A stretch of 64,000 nt of DNA from Anabas testudineus (Eukaryota; Chordata; Actinopteri; Anabantiformes; Anabantidae): assembly GCF_900324465.2 (NCBI RefSeq), contig NC_046625.1:13494019-13558018 (forward strand), read 5' to 3'. Both the position numbers and the translations under genes were made by a program. Of the stretch, positions 26,807 to 38,545 are shown piece by piece; the stretch's first letter is position 1, and every line of letters begins with the position of its first letter. The notes below the pieces were generated by a model. The model saw nothing but the letters and a program-made list of their open reading frames with translations, did not search any database and was not told the DNA's origin.

Positions 26807-27340
26807 TTACACATTGGCATATATCATTTCATCTGAGTCTGTGTAGGAAACATAATTAACTCACTCTTTTAATTCATGAAAATAATGAATAAAGGAATGA
26901 AGCGACAGCTGCACATACCTCCATGTTGCCATATATATGATCATCAGGGTCATGTGTATCTTCATCATCATTATTCAAAAGAACAAATTCGTGAATAAAT
27001 AAACAGCATGTGAATGTGTGAATGAGTTTTGTTGTGTCATACTGGAACTCCACAGACTCTGTTGCATTTGTGGCACTGTCATGAGATGTTGGCAAATCTC
27101 CAGGTCTGCTCTCAGCAGAATAATGTGTTTTAATTTAAACACATTTTTAATCAAACACGATCGACACAGAACACAAAGACTTGGTCTTTATTAATTCTAA
27201 GAATGTTGAAAAATGGAAAACTTTTTGCTGTCGTATGTTGCAACTGCACGGCCTTTTCCCCCTTTGTTGGACTCATGTGAGATGCTGCAGTATCCTCTGT
27301 TCTCCGCCTACTGGCAGAATAATGGTTATGAATTTCTAAC
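26807..27340 (-). pseudogene. Tail-only remnant of a sixth array receptor
   Basis: Four minus-strand segments match the cytoplasmic exons of the array genes: terminal exon near 26807-26838 (I-Y-A-N-V but with four bases lost, breaking the frame), D-D-H-I-Y-G-N-M-E exon near 26927-26980, an R-P-G-D-L-P-T...V-E-F-Q exon near 27048-27113, and a G-R-R-T-E-D-T-A-A exon near 27240-27320. No transmembrane or Ig exons follow, and L2 LINE sequence begins at about 27545. It is a decayed 3' fragment of a former array member. It retains both versions of the alternative tail exon, which suggests the ancestral gene had both. Confidence 0.75.
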
Positions 27341-27544
27341 CAGGAAATGGTATTGACATTTTACACAAACACTGAAACCAGTAATGCAAACTGCAGAGAG
27401 AGGTTAACACAAACATTTGCAGATTGACGTTCTGTTAACACAGTGATTAAAACAATGTGATTTAACGCTTTTGAATATGAACTGTTTCCTCTATATGCAT
27501 ACACAACTTTCTCTCTGATTGTTGCATTTGATCCTAGTATAAAG

Positions 27545-28130
27545 ACTGGAACATGTCATTGGGGTTAATGGAACAGCACTAGGCTGGTTTAAATAGTATC
27601 TATCATGTAGAATTCAGTATGTGCATGTTAATGATGAGTCTTCCATGCACACAAAAGTTAGTTATGAAGATCCACGGGGTCTTGGACTGATTCTTTTCAC
27701 TCTATATATGACCCGCTTAGGCAATATTATTAGAAAACACTCTACTAAATTTCCATTGCTATGCAGATGATACCCAGCCATATTTATCTATGAAACCAGA
27801 AGAAAGTAATCAATTGATCAGATTTCATTTACATCATAAAATAAATCTCTAGAACTGTCTTCTTCCACCTGAGGAATATTACTCAAAGTAGGAGCATCCT
27901 ATCACAGAAAGATGCTGAAAAACTAGTCCATGCATTTATTACTTCCAGACTGGAATATTGTAATTCACTTTTAATAAGATAGAATAGAGTTTAAAGTACT
28001 TCTCACAAATATAAACATTTTAAAAAGAGTCCTGCGTGACAGACTGAAGAACTGACCTCCTCTGTCATCAGAGGAACAATTAATCATAACTCTCAAAATA
28101 AGATTAAACTTAGCATCAACAACACAAGTC
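27545..28130 (+). mobile_element. L2-clade LINE fragment (reverse transcriptase part)
   Basis: Degraded plus-strand reverse-transcriptase sequence with recognisable pieces such as W-F-K-x-Y-L-S, H-T-K-V-S-Y, an A-D-D-T-Q-like catalytic core near 27763-27772 and I-T-S-R-L-E-Y-C-N. Frameshifts and stops are numerous. The same segment recurs at about 57170-58680 in the flank of gene E, so the insertion predates that duplication. Confidence 0.7.
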
Positions 28131-28559
28131 ATTACTGCTGATTAATGAGTTAACAGTCAGTGCTTTGTATTAATTAAACAATCAATAATTACAAAACGTC
28201 TTCAAACACAAACACTCATTAAAAGTGTTGAAACATGCTATCATGTAAAGGCTGTTTGGAACACATCAGTGTCTCACTTTCATTTTTACAAGTTTCAAGT
28301 ATCACGTCTGTACTGCTGGTCTACTAAAGATAAGCACGGCCTATTTGTTTCTTTATGACTGTTTTTGACTTGAAGGTTTTATGTTAGAATCTAAGTTTGG
28401 ATGTCCTCAAAACATAGACGCAACTTTAAATCCTTATACATTTGAGTCAGCTTTACTTCGGCTTTGATGCATTCACACATTCACTTCACACTTAATGAAG
28501 AAAATTGTGTCGTCTCATGTTCCAGTGAATATTAAAATGATTCTCGCATTTTTTTAATT

Positions 28560-29240
28560 AATATTATTTCTCACCTTTAGGTTGTTCTCCTGATCAGGGC
28601 AAAAAAATGAGAAGAGAAAATAAGAATGCGCTTTTATTTAACTTACATAAAACATAAGCAGAGACCTTAAAAATAAGCATGTGTAAATAAAAATGTAATA
28701 TCTTCAGGAAAATTGGATTTTTTGTTTGATTTGCATAATCTCTAAGAAATTCTGATATTTAAAATTAGAGTGAGGCAAAACGTGCACATTCAAGTTTTTA
28801 ATGTAGGTTGTTGCACTTTCATCTTGCACAAGAGAATAATAACATTTCCAGTAGCTGCTTTAAGGTTTAATATAGGAGGAGTAAAGAGAAATATGACAAC
28901 TTTCAAGTCTGTGTACTTTATAATGCAGTCCTGTATATTTGAGACTGTTCAACTGTTTTATAGATGATTTGTAACCACCATGTCAAAAGGCTGCTCTAAC
29001 ACCTACATAGTACAATAGTAAGAGTAGAGTGTTCTTGGAAGACATGGCTACTGGCATTTTTTGACCAAGAGTCAGACATGGAGCAAGACGAATCAGTGGC
29101 ACCAGTTGGGCAAAGTCGGCTTCAGCAGAATGAACATTTTGTGTCTGACATTTTGCTTTTGTACATGTGTATGTGGACTTAAGTGATCTTGAACAGTGTT
29201 GAAGCACCACCACCTGACCAACATGTATGAGTAACTACTG
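28560..29240 (-). repeat. Unit 3' flank repeat (copy B), with a conserved small ORF
   Basis: A block repeated downstream of genes B, C, D (disrupted) and E. On the minus strand it holds an open frame of 76 codons at 28983-29213 (M-V-V-L-Q-H-C-S-R-S-L-K-S...), also open at 59167-59397 and inside a longer frame at 37838-38212. Between copies the frame differs by substitutions and one 21-nt in-frame deletion. I do not recognise a product. It may simply be part of the duplicated flank or a downstream exon. Confidence 0.6.
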
Positions 29241-29637
29241 AGATGGCCAGTTTATGAATTAAGGTGGATGTTAGTACATTTAAATTATATTTGTTATATT
29301 AGGGGAAAGCCATTATACCATGTTTCTCCTCAAACTGAAATTAAAACGGTAACATTTAGTGGTTTATATTTCAGATAAAGAGGATTCAGACCAAATAATC
29401 ATCTTAGCAGTGTTGAGTTTTATTGCTAAAGCAAAACACATGATAAATAGTAAATCTACCAAATGCTCTCTTTTTTTCTCTGTGGTTTCATTTCTTACAT
29501 ACATTTTATTTTTTTCTGAAACTGTTTTTGCAAATACAGTGTTTGATTGTCTTTGACTTTCTTATCCAACAGTTCATTTTCACTGGTCCGTTAAATAAAA
29601 TTTTAATTTTGCTTCTCTGTAGCTACTCTCTCAGCAG

Positions 29638-29639
<2 letters not shown>

Positions 29640-29731
<92 letters not shown>
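29640..29731. repeat. (CA)n microsatellite
   Basis: About 45 uninterrupted CA dinucleotides between the unit flank and the gene B terminal exon. The same site in unit C (38407-38440) has a shorter run, and in D and E only a few repeats, so this is one locus with copy-specific expansion. Confidence 0.97.
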
Positions 29732-29732
<1 letters not shown>

Positions 29733-29835
29733 ATATGATAAAATACCATGTTGTTTATTTTTATCTTCTTTGCTCCACATCAGTCAGACAACAGGCTCAG
29801 AGATGGCAGCTGCTCTTACAGAGAGTTCAGTGATC

Positions 29836-32800
29836 TTACACATTGGCATAGATCTCTTCATCACAGTCAGTCTGTGTAGGAAAGATGATTAACTCACTCT
29901 TTTCTCAAGTCCATGGAAATAATGAATAAAAAATGAATAATTGAAGCTGAAGCTGCACATACCTCCATGTTGCCATATATAGGATCATCAGGGTCATGTA
30001 TATCTTCATCATCCATCTGTTTTCTGACAGAGCACAGAAAGAAATCACGTTTTCTTCTCTGTGTCATTTTAAATTACAGGGAAACTTTTGTTTATTGCAA
30101 AAGAACAAATGCATGAATAAATAAACAGAATGTGAATGTGTTTTGTTGTGTCATACTGGAACTCCACAGTCTCTGCTGTCTTGGTTACACTGTCATAAAA
30201 TGTTGGCAAATCTCCAGGTCCCCTACCAGCAAAATAATATGTTTTAATTTAGGACCTTGAAAAACATTATGAACACCTTACACATAAACCCAAACTGCAA
30301 AACTAAACACAGACTATGATCCTCTATAAAACATTAGAAGTTGACTTTCTGTTGACATAGTGCTCAACATAAAGATATTGTTCATAATGTGGATATATTT
30401 AATAACCTATAAACATTTAAAGGACCAAAAATGGATAATAAAACAAACATATTTACCAAAATCCACATAAACATGCATTAGACCAAACAACATTAGCTTC
30501 ATTTTCTCATTTTGATAAACGGTTTATTCTTGTCTCTGTGACACATGCTGTAGTATCCTCTGTTTTTTACTTATTTCAATGACAACAAATACTTTCTATA
30601 TCAACTTACCATTTTCTGACAACTCCCAATGCTATTAGAAGTATCACCAAACCTGTGCCTGCTCCAATAGCTATGAAAATATAGAGATTCTGCATCTTTC
30701 CTGTTCAAACAGAAACCAAGTGAAGTCATTGTTATAATATAAACTATTTTTATGTATGACAGATGGGTCAGGCCTTCTAGAAATACTAAACATGTTTTTA
30801 CATCTTACCATTGACAGCTAAAGGGAATGTGAGGCTGACATTGCCCAACGTGTTGATTGCCAGACACTGGACAAACTCAGAAGATCCAGATTTAGTGTGC
30901 AGAGTCTCAGTGGTATTAAAACCATGTGTCTCTGTCTTGGTGCTTGATAAGACTCTGTCAGAAAGCACAAACTGGACCATGCTGGGAGGACTGGACTCCA
31001 CAATGCACACACACTTTACCACATCGTCCTCTGAGGAGCAGCAGATTTTCTTAATCTCAGGGGCAACTGTCAGAACAACAAATGTAGGAGTTGATTAAAA
31101 TGTTCATCATGTTTAGATTAAAACAAGTTTCTCTTTGTGTTTTTGATTGTTTACTTACATGACACATTGAGCTGCACAGGGCTTGATTTGCTTTCTCCTA
31201 CTGTATTGATGGCAGTACAGTACAGGGCACCTGTGTGTCTGGAGACATTTATCAGCTTGTAAGATTGTCCCTGATGCAGCCGAGCACCTTCTTCATTGTG
31301 CCACAGGTAGCTGTTGGCAGGAGGGTTAGCCTCACTGGAGCACTTCAGCTGCACAGTTTCTCCCTCTTTTACATGTGACTTGTAGTCAACCTTCACATTC
31401 ACAGGGGCGTCTGCACAGAAACATACAATTAACTCTTTATGATGCTGTGATGTTCTTGACAGACATCATGTTTAAAGCATTAACTTTTATCACCTCTGTT
31501 ATTTACACTTACATTTAACTTTGAGAACATTGGATGCTTGTTCCCGCTCTAAACCTCCTTTGTATCTCACAGTGCATGATAAAGGCTTGTTGTGGTCATC
31601 TTTGGTGGGGTGAAAGGTCAGAACAGACGCTGCCTTCCACTGACCATCGGTAAGCTGCTGTGTTTGGAAATGCTTCTTGCCAGAGTGAGTCCAGGTGAAT
31701 TCGGGAGGAGATGAGGGACATGAGTGAGACACAGAGCAGGAAGCAGACACATTTTGACCCTCGACTACTTCTTCTTTCACAGAGACAGTGGGCTGTGGGG
31801 CACCTGTAACAACAAGAAGGTCACACAAGAGACCTTTGTTGGAAAGGATCTGTTGTGTAGTGTTGCTGCTGTCATCAACATTCACTCTGACTAAATATAG
31901 AATATAACATCTTTTTCTTTGACGTCTTTAAATATCTGTGGTCACCACACAGCAGCAGTTTCAGTATGTGTCTACAAACTGAAAGTGGAGTTGTGTGCAA
32001 TTAACAATTGGAACACTTATAAATTTAAACAGTGAATGTTATTTAAAACTTCAGGATTGATAAAAATGAAGAGGTCCCAGAATTTAACATGTAGGAAATT
32101 CTTAATATTTGTTTAATTTCATACATCTTTAAATTTAATTTAATCTGTTCTGTCACCAAATACATTTGTTTCTTAAATTTAATTGGACTGATTCTGTTGG
32201 AGACATTCAGGATACAGTGATGATGGTGTAACTGCTGTCATCGCAACTTGTTATTCATGGTCTGTAGAGGTGTGTAGATCATTCCATCACTGTGTAACCA
32301 CTGAGCTAAAAAGGTTCAACTAGGATCTTTTGAGTTGAGATGAAGGGACCACAAGAACCAATATTACATTATATTATTAAAAGAGATGAATATTACTTAC
32401 TAATAACTGTAATGGACACTTCATTGTTTCTGTAAGAATGCTGGTCATAGCCTCCAAGTTCAATTCTGAAATAAAAAGGTGCTCGGTCACTTTGACGAAG
32501 GCTATAAATCTTCAGGGAACAGTTCTTCTGTGTTATGTCTCCCACCAGCTCTGTCCGTCCTTTATACTCCTGCTTAATTTGATTGTTGTCTTTGTGATAG
32601 ATGACATCCTCTATCACCTTATACCAAATCCCTGTGTATCCAGTGATCTGTTTTCCTGGTTCTGGGTAGTTATATGAGCAGGGGATAACCACACAGGATC
32701 CATCGATGCCTTGAACTGATGATGGCACCGTGACGGTCCAAGTGGAGGCTTCAGTTTGAACAACTGTGATAAAATTCAAATGAAAAAGACGACATGAGAA

Positions 32801-32972
32801 CAGAGAACACAGGATTAAAAAAAGTCAACTCAAATTCACCTAAATCTGAGTTACAATAAATATAAAATCTGACTGATCATGAGCAACAAAAGATCATTTG
32901 TAGGTGTAGAGACTTTACAATACCTTTAAACCAAAGGAACACAAAGAACAGAGGCCATTTGAAAACACCCAT
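29836..32972 (-). CDS. CD22/Siglec-like receptor, gene B
   Basis: 488-aa receptor in nine exons: 32972-32924 (signal [10 protein letters not shown]), 32763-32401 (V-set), 31803-31513 (D2), 31410-31159 (D3), 31066-30809 (D4), 30700-30610 (transmembrane), 30222-30157, 30023-29963 and 29871-29836 (tail); 1467 nt, in frame. The V-set keeps [16 protein letters not shown] and F-Y-F-R-I-E. Its C-C' loop reads [10 protein letters not shown], the same cassette as gene E. The tail ends [20 protein letters not shown], giving one Y-G-N-M (PI3K/Grb2-type) and one Y-A-N-V (Grb2-type) motif but no strict ITIM. It uses only the E-F-Q-type alternative tail exon. The G-R-T-E-D type exon is truncated near 30535-30565 and has lost its acceptor. 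Confidence 0.88.
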
Positions 32973-33634
32973 CTCGTCTTCTCAGGTTCAGATCTGAAAA
33001 CAAAGTGACATATTTCCTGGTTCTTGTGGTTCCCCTTTGAACAGAGATGACTCTGACTTCTATTCCCTTTTCACTACAAACATCTACAATGTTACACATA
33101 AAATAGGATATGAAGGAATCAAAGGAAATCTATGTTAGTCACCATTAATCATTAATAGAGAATATAGAATATTATAATATAGAATTATTCTCCGTGAGCT
33201 GTTTAGATTTCCAGGGTTTACTGTCAATGTAATCATAAAAAAGGAATAAATAATAATCTCATCAGCTCTATATAATTAATTCATTTTCTTATAAAATGTT
33301 TAATGTTTTGCGTGTGTGATCATCTTTTGTTATATCACAATATTTTATGTGTTGTTACGTCCTTACACAACTACTCATTTGATTATCAATCTAAATCTTT
33401 GTTGTCTGGTGAATTATTGTAAAATCCTTAAATTGTGTTAACAGACTATATGTTAGTAACAAACCACTGTGATTCACCTTTAGTTGAAATAGTTACAGAT
33501 CAAGTTTGGTCTAATTCACCTTTAGTTTAAAGAAAGATTTACTAAAGAAGCACGAATGACATGTACTCTACCTGACACAGTGCTCATCAGAGATGTCCAG
33601 AAGTGAAGGCAGGATTTCCTATTCTTTCTTTATA
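32973..33634 (-). promoter_or_regulatory. Promoter, noncoding exon 1 and intron 1 of gene B
   Basis: On the minus strand TATAAAG (33628-33634) is followed by a leader exon ending at 33572 with donor CAG|GTAGAG. An acceptor (TTTTCAG) at 32994-32995 begins the exon that carries the ATG. The same arrangement is seen for C and D. Confidence 0.6.
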
Positions 33635-33825
33635 ATTAGAGTTAATGTCACAGGAAGAGTGTGTGCATGTGCGTGTGTGTATGTGTGTATTTTGAGTTTT
33701 GCTTGGATTGCAAATGTCTGATCATGCATTTACCCTCTCATCAAGCTAAAGATGTGTCTTCCTGTTTATTTTCACACTTAGTCTTGTGCAAGTGAGGTAG
33801 CAGTTAACTTCTACCTTACCTGAGT

Positions 33826-33925
33826 GACCCATTCTTTCACAAATGTTGGTAAAAACAGTCTGCATGCCTAGGTGCTTCATTTTATACACCTCTGGCCACA
33901 GATGTGATTGGAACACCTTTAAATG
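33826..33925 (-). mobile_element. Tc1-like transposon end fragment (unit B)
   Basis: The segment from GACCCATTCTTTCACAAATG to GATTGGAACACC matches the terminal part of the common fish Tc1 family seen more fully at 44770-45361. The same piece lies at 54046-54141 in unit D. Unit C lacks it through a local deletion. Confidence 0.65.
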
Positions 33926-34080
33926 TCCAACTCTTTGTCACAATTTGTCAAGATGTGCATCAGCATGAGAGCTGGTCAAGCTCTTCCATTTTAAAAACAG
34001 TCCTTCAAGAACTAGAAGAAGTAGTATCTCTTCAGTCATCAAAGGATGTTCCTGCAAAACAGAAATGCAATTGTGATGTA

Positions 34081-35476
34081 CCGTATTTCCCGCACTATAA
34101 GGCGCACCGCATTACAAGGCGCACCTTCAATGAATGGCCTACTTTAAAACTTTTTTCATATATAAGGCGCACCGCATTATAAGGCGCATGGAAAAGACGC
34201 TACAGTAGAGGCTGGGGTTACGTTATGCAACATTAGATGGAGCTGTGCTAAATGAAATGTCAAAACAGTCAGTGTCAGGAGTTAGTAGGACCAATAATAA
34301 GGCCGAAGCAATCTACTCAGTTCAGTGCGTTTATTGCGGCACACAAACAAAACTACAGCGCAAGCATCAGCTGAGCAGTCTTTTCTTTAGAAAAACACAA
34401 AAGGAGTCTGGTGAAATCAAAGTCCTTGAAACATAGATAATCCAAATCCAATAGGAAATCCAAAATAATCCAACAACGGCATTCAACAAAACACAAACCG
34501 GGAAAAAATATCACAGTCCATTCTCCAAAGCAATAATCCATGTAGCAGAATCCTCAGCCATCCAGTACTTTAAGTCCTCCACACTAGTTTGTTATGAGAT
34601 TGTCCGGTGCAACAGGTGCAATCAACCGGTTTAATGAATGTCAAGCTGCTGCATGAACACCATTCCGCCCGGAAACGGGACCTTCAAAATAAGAGGTCAG
34701 CCTGAAAGGTAGTCGGCGGATTCTCACACAGAGAGGTCGGTCAAACTTTATTAATAGGTTGCCATCATGCCTTTCAGTTCATGTGATAAATGAATAACAA
34801 TAAGTTGTGACAAAGGCAGCTAAAAAGTATTATAGTATTGTTCTTAAAAATTGACCAGAGTGAGAGTGTTGTATTTTAGTTGATCTTTGTTAAGATAATT
34901 AGTTGCAGAGTGAGCGCTCTTTCCACTCTCTGTTCAATAGAACAGCTTTGACGTATTTTCTCCGTCGGTAAATTAAGCTAGTTTAGTTTCCACAGTAAAA
35001 CCAACTGGTTCATGTTTCTGCTGAGTTTGATTTATACGTTTGTGCCTTGGAAAGCATTTGTCTTTGTAAGTATTAACATGTTTATTGTCATTAGAAGTAT
35101 GTTAGTTGTTACATGTGATAAATTACGTGTGCGCGTTATTGTAATTAGCTTCATTCAAGTCAAGCTAGCGTGTGCGAGTGTAACATACCAAATGTGTAAC
35201 GATGTGTATTATTTGTTAATTTAGTTTCTTTCAGTTACATAAATAAAAGATAGGAGTTTGTCCTCCAACTGTAGCCATCTCGTCGTCTTTACTTGGTCAT
35301 CTTGTTGCTGCCTCCACTTCTGCACCATTGATTCGTTAATGTTAAACATCTGTTCCCGTGTTCTACAGCGTGACTGACTCAATATTGGTCCATATATAAG
35401 GCGCACCGGATTATAAGGCGCACTGTCAGCTTTTGAGAAAATTTAAGACTTTTAGGTTATAGTGCGGAAAATACGG
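34081..35476 (-). mobile_element. pogo/Tigger-like DNA transposon, deletion derivative
   Basis: A 1396-bp element bounded by TA target duplications (34079-34080 and 35477-35478). Its ends are inverted repeats: left CCGTATTTCCCGCACTATAA, right the complement with one mismatch. Subterminal TATAAGGCGCACCG repeats occur at both ends. A minus-strand frame at 35221-35406 contains F-N-I-N-E-S-M-V-Q-K-W-R and W-L-Q-L-E-D, which resemble the CENP-B-type helix-turn-helix of pogo/Tigger transposases (pattern F-x-V-x-x-x-x-V-R-x-W-R-K, W-P-Q-L-E). The catalytic part is missing. The paralogous sites at 42761 and 54288 are empty, so the boundaries are exact. Confidence 0.85.
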
Positions 35477-35579
35477 TAGTTTATGTAACATTCACTTTAA
35501 CTTTAAAGTTTTACACTGAAAAGGTATGAGATATTATCAGTCATTCAATTTACCATGATTGAAGTAAGGAGTATTTTTT

Positions 35580-35834
35580 TAATATTTAGGGTAATTGCCA
35601 TTTAGATCCACATATTGATAACGGTCAGTCAAATAGGATCTAAGCCAGGAGAGGGCTGTTCCCTTAATTCCTACAACATTTTCTAATCTGTGAAGGAGAA
35701 TACTATGGTCAATGGTGTCAAAAGCTGCACTGAGGTCAAGTAGCACAAGCATAGTGATGCTACGCTGATAAGAGGCCAATAGGAGGTCATTTACTACTTT
35801 AACAAGAGCCGTGATGAGGCCTAAATCCTGACTG

Positions 35835-35873
<39 letters not shown>

Positions 35874-37440
35874 TATGTTATTATTATTTATGTTATTTCT
35901 ATGTAGATACGAGCATAGCTGTCCCGCTAATATCTTTTCGAGAATCTTGGAGATAAAGGGGAGGTTTGATATCGGCCTGTAATTGGACAGCTGACAGGGG
36001 TCGAGATGAGGTTTCTTGATTAGCGGTTTAATAACTGCTAATTTAAAAGACTTTAGGACATACCCACAGCTGAGTGAGGAATATATGATTTTCAGCAGGG
36101 GTTGTATTATTTCTGGCACGATCTGTTTTAGAAAGTGTGTCGGTATAGGGTCTAATGTACAGGTTGAAGATTTTGCAGAAGAGATGAGTGAAATTAGTTC
36201 ATTCTCTTGTGGTTAGTTTATCATCTGCGTCAATTAAATTGTCTGGTTTTAAAGCTTGAATTTTGTGCCTTAAATTTACAATTTTGTTTTTGAAAAAGTT
36301 CATGAAGTCCTCACTACTGCACAACGTTGTTGTGGAGATATCTGCAGTGGTCTTCTTTCTACTTAATTTGGCTACTGTATTAAATAAAAATCTAGTGTTA
36401 AGAGTGGAGAGATACGTTGATCTAGCTGCACTAAGAGCTTTTTTTATAGTTCAGGATGCTCTCCTTCCATGCTATCTGAAATACTAACAATTTAGTTTGG
36501 CGCCATTTACGTTCTAACTTTAGAGCAGTCTGTTTTAAGAACAGACTGCTGTTCTGTATGGTCAGATGGTGATCCAATCAAAGTTGATAAATCTGGGAGA
36601 TAACTGATAAAATCCTGTGCGGTAGTTTATGTGAATATAAGTTTAATGCGGTAGTGCGGAGCTGAGTATACATTATTAATATGACACACTTATATTAGGA
36701 CAAGATAGTGGTCTGAGATAACTTCAGACAGTGGAAGGGTAAGTACATTTCTTATACATAATCCATAGGATATTATTAAATCTAAAGTGTTAGCCGCTTT
36801 ATGAGCGTGTCCTACTACACACTGATCTACTCCTATTGAGTCCAGTATGGACATAAATGCTGTTCTCAGAGGGTCTGTGAATATTAAAATCTCCAGCAAT
36901 TAAATTTGTCTACTGAAACAGCTAGGTTTGAGAGGAAATCTGCAAATTCACAAAGGAATTCAGAGTACGGCCTGAAAATGATAATTAGTGGCATCGGCTG
37001 AGCAGACTTTATATTTGTATCTACACTTGTTATGTTACTATAGAGAACTTCAAAAGCTTTAAATTTGTGTACATGTTTTTGTACGATAGTCAGATCATCA
37101 TTGTAAATAACTGTAAATAACTGTAAATAACGCTTGGTTTAGCCTGTTTGTCTGCTCCCTGGCCTGGACTCTGGGTAGTCACCAACTAGCTAGGCCTGTT
37201 CTCAGACTATGAGCTATACTACAAGAAATGAGAGCAGCACCTTCCCGAGTGGGATGGACACCGTCCTGCCCTAACAGGCCAGCTTTGCCCTCAAAGGTAC
37301 TCCAATTATCTATAAAGCCAATATTGATTTTGGAGCACCACCTGGAAATCCAGCGGTTCAGCGACCATAACCTGCTGTAAGTTATGTCGCCACGTCTCGT
37401 TGGGATGGGGCCAGAGAAGATTATTATTCTATTATTCTAA
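35580..37440 (-). mobile_element. L2-clade LINE, partial (endonuclease to reverse transcriptase)
   Basis: Minus-strand non-LTR retrotransposon of about 1.9 kb. Endonuclease pieces lie near 36690-36899 (T-L-D-L-I-I-S and S-D-H-Y-L-V). Reverse transcriptase pieces are L-S-N-Y-R-P-I-S-N-L-P-F-I-S-K near 35950-36010, Q-S-G-F-R-P near 35815-35835, and L-L-D-L-S-A-A-F-D-T-I-D-H near 35700-35760. Multiple frame breaks show it is dead. An (ATT)n run at about 35836-35882 has expanded inside the reverse transcriptase. It sits at the 5' end of unit B, where units C and D have a different LINE (Nimb). Confidence 0.85.
35836..35893. repeat. (ATT)n microsatellite inside the L2 reverse transcriptase
   Basis: ATTATT repeats with minor interruptions. 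On the minus strand they read as a run of Asn codons inserted between the R-N-N-I and Q-S-G-F-R-P positions of the reverse transcriptase. Confidence 0.9.
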
Positions 37441-37444
37441 ATAT

Positions 37445-38400
37445 ATTCTTGCCTTTTATTAAAGTAATATTATTTCTTGCCTTTAGAACAGATAATAAGA
37501 ATGCACTTTTATATAGCTTACATAAAATATAAGCAGAGACTTTAGCATGTAATATCTTGAGCAAAATTAGATTTTTTGTTTGATTTGCATAATGTCTTTA
37601 AGAAATTTGAATATTTCAAATTTGAGTGAGGCAAAACATGCACATTAAAGTTTTTAACGTGGGTTGTTGCACTTTCATCTTACAGAGTGAATAATAACAT
37701 TTCCAGTAGCTGCTTTAAGGTTTAATATAGGAGGAGTAAAGAGAAATATGACAACTTTCAAGTCTGTGTACTTCATAATGCAGTCCTGTATATTTGAGAC
37801 TGTTCAACTGTTTTATAGATGATTTGTAACCACCATGTCAAAAGGCTGCTCTAACACCTACATAGTACAATAGTATGAGTAGAGGGTTCTTGGAAGACAT
37901 GGCTACTGGTATTTTTTGACCAAGAGTCAGTGGCACCAGTTGGGCAAAGACGGCTTCAGCAGAATGAACATTTTGTGTCTGATATTTTGCTTTTGTACAT
38001 GTGTATGTGGACTTAAGTGATCTTACACAGTGTTGAACCACCACCACCTGGCCAACATGTATGAGTAAGTACTGAGAATGACCAGTTTGTAAAACGTTTA
38101 CATTTAGTGGTTTATATTTCAGATAAAGAGGATTCAGACCAACAATCATCTTAGCAGTGTTGAGTTTTATTGCTGAAGCAAAATACACGATACATAGTAA
38201 ATCTCCTACCAAATGCTCTCTTTCTCTCTGTGGTTTAATTTCTTACACACGTTTTACTCTTTTCTGACACTGTGTTTGCAAATACAGTCTTTCCATGTCT
38301 TTGACTTTCTTATCCAATAGTTCATCACTCATTCCCGCTGGTTCTTTAAAGAAAAGCTTGCACACTGTAATATTTTAATTTTGCTTTTCTGTAGCTACTC
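37445..38400 (-). repeat. Unit 3' flank repeat (copy C)
   Basis: Paralogue of 28560-29640 with the same order of motifs. The small open frame (37838-38212 on the minus strand) continues here, with a 21-nt in-frame deletion relative to copies B and E. A short (CA)n run follows at 38407-38440. Confidence 0.7.
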
Positions 38401-38406
38401 TTTCAG

Positions 38407-38445
<39 letters not shown>

Positions 38446-38545
38446 GATAAGACACCATGTTGTTTATTTTTATCTTCTTTGCTCCACATCAGACAGACGA
38501 CACAGGCACAGAGATGGCAGCTGCTCTCCCAAAGAGTTCAGTGAT

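Noticed and set aside
29640-29731. Open frame of repeated His-Thr codons on the plus strand
   Set aside because: It is the (CA)n microsatellite read as protein. There is no gene context.
30811-31098. Plus-strand 95-codon frames recurring at 23258, 30811, 39907, 51029 and 61479
   Set aside because: They are the antisense of the D4 exon of each receptor gene. Their conservation follows from the coding strand.
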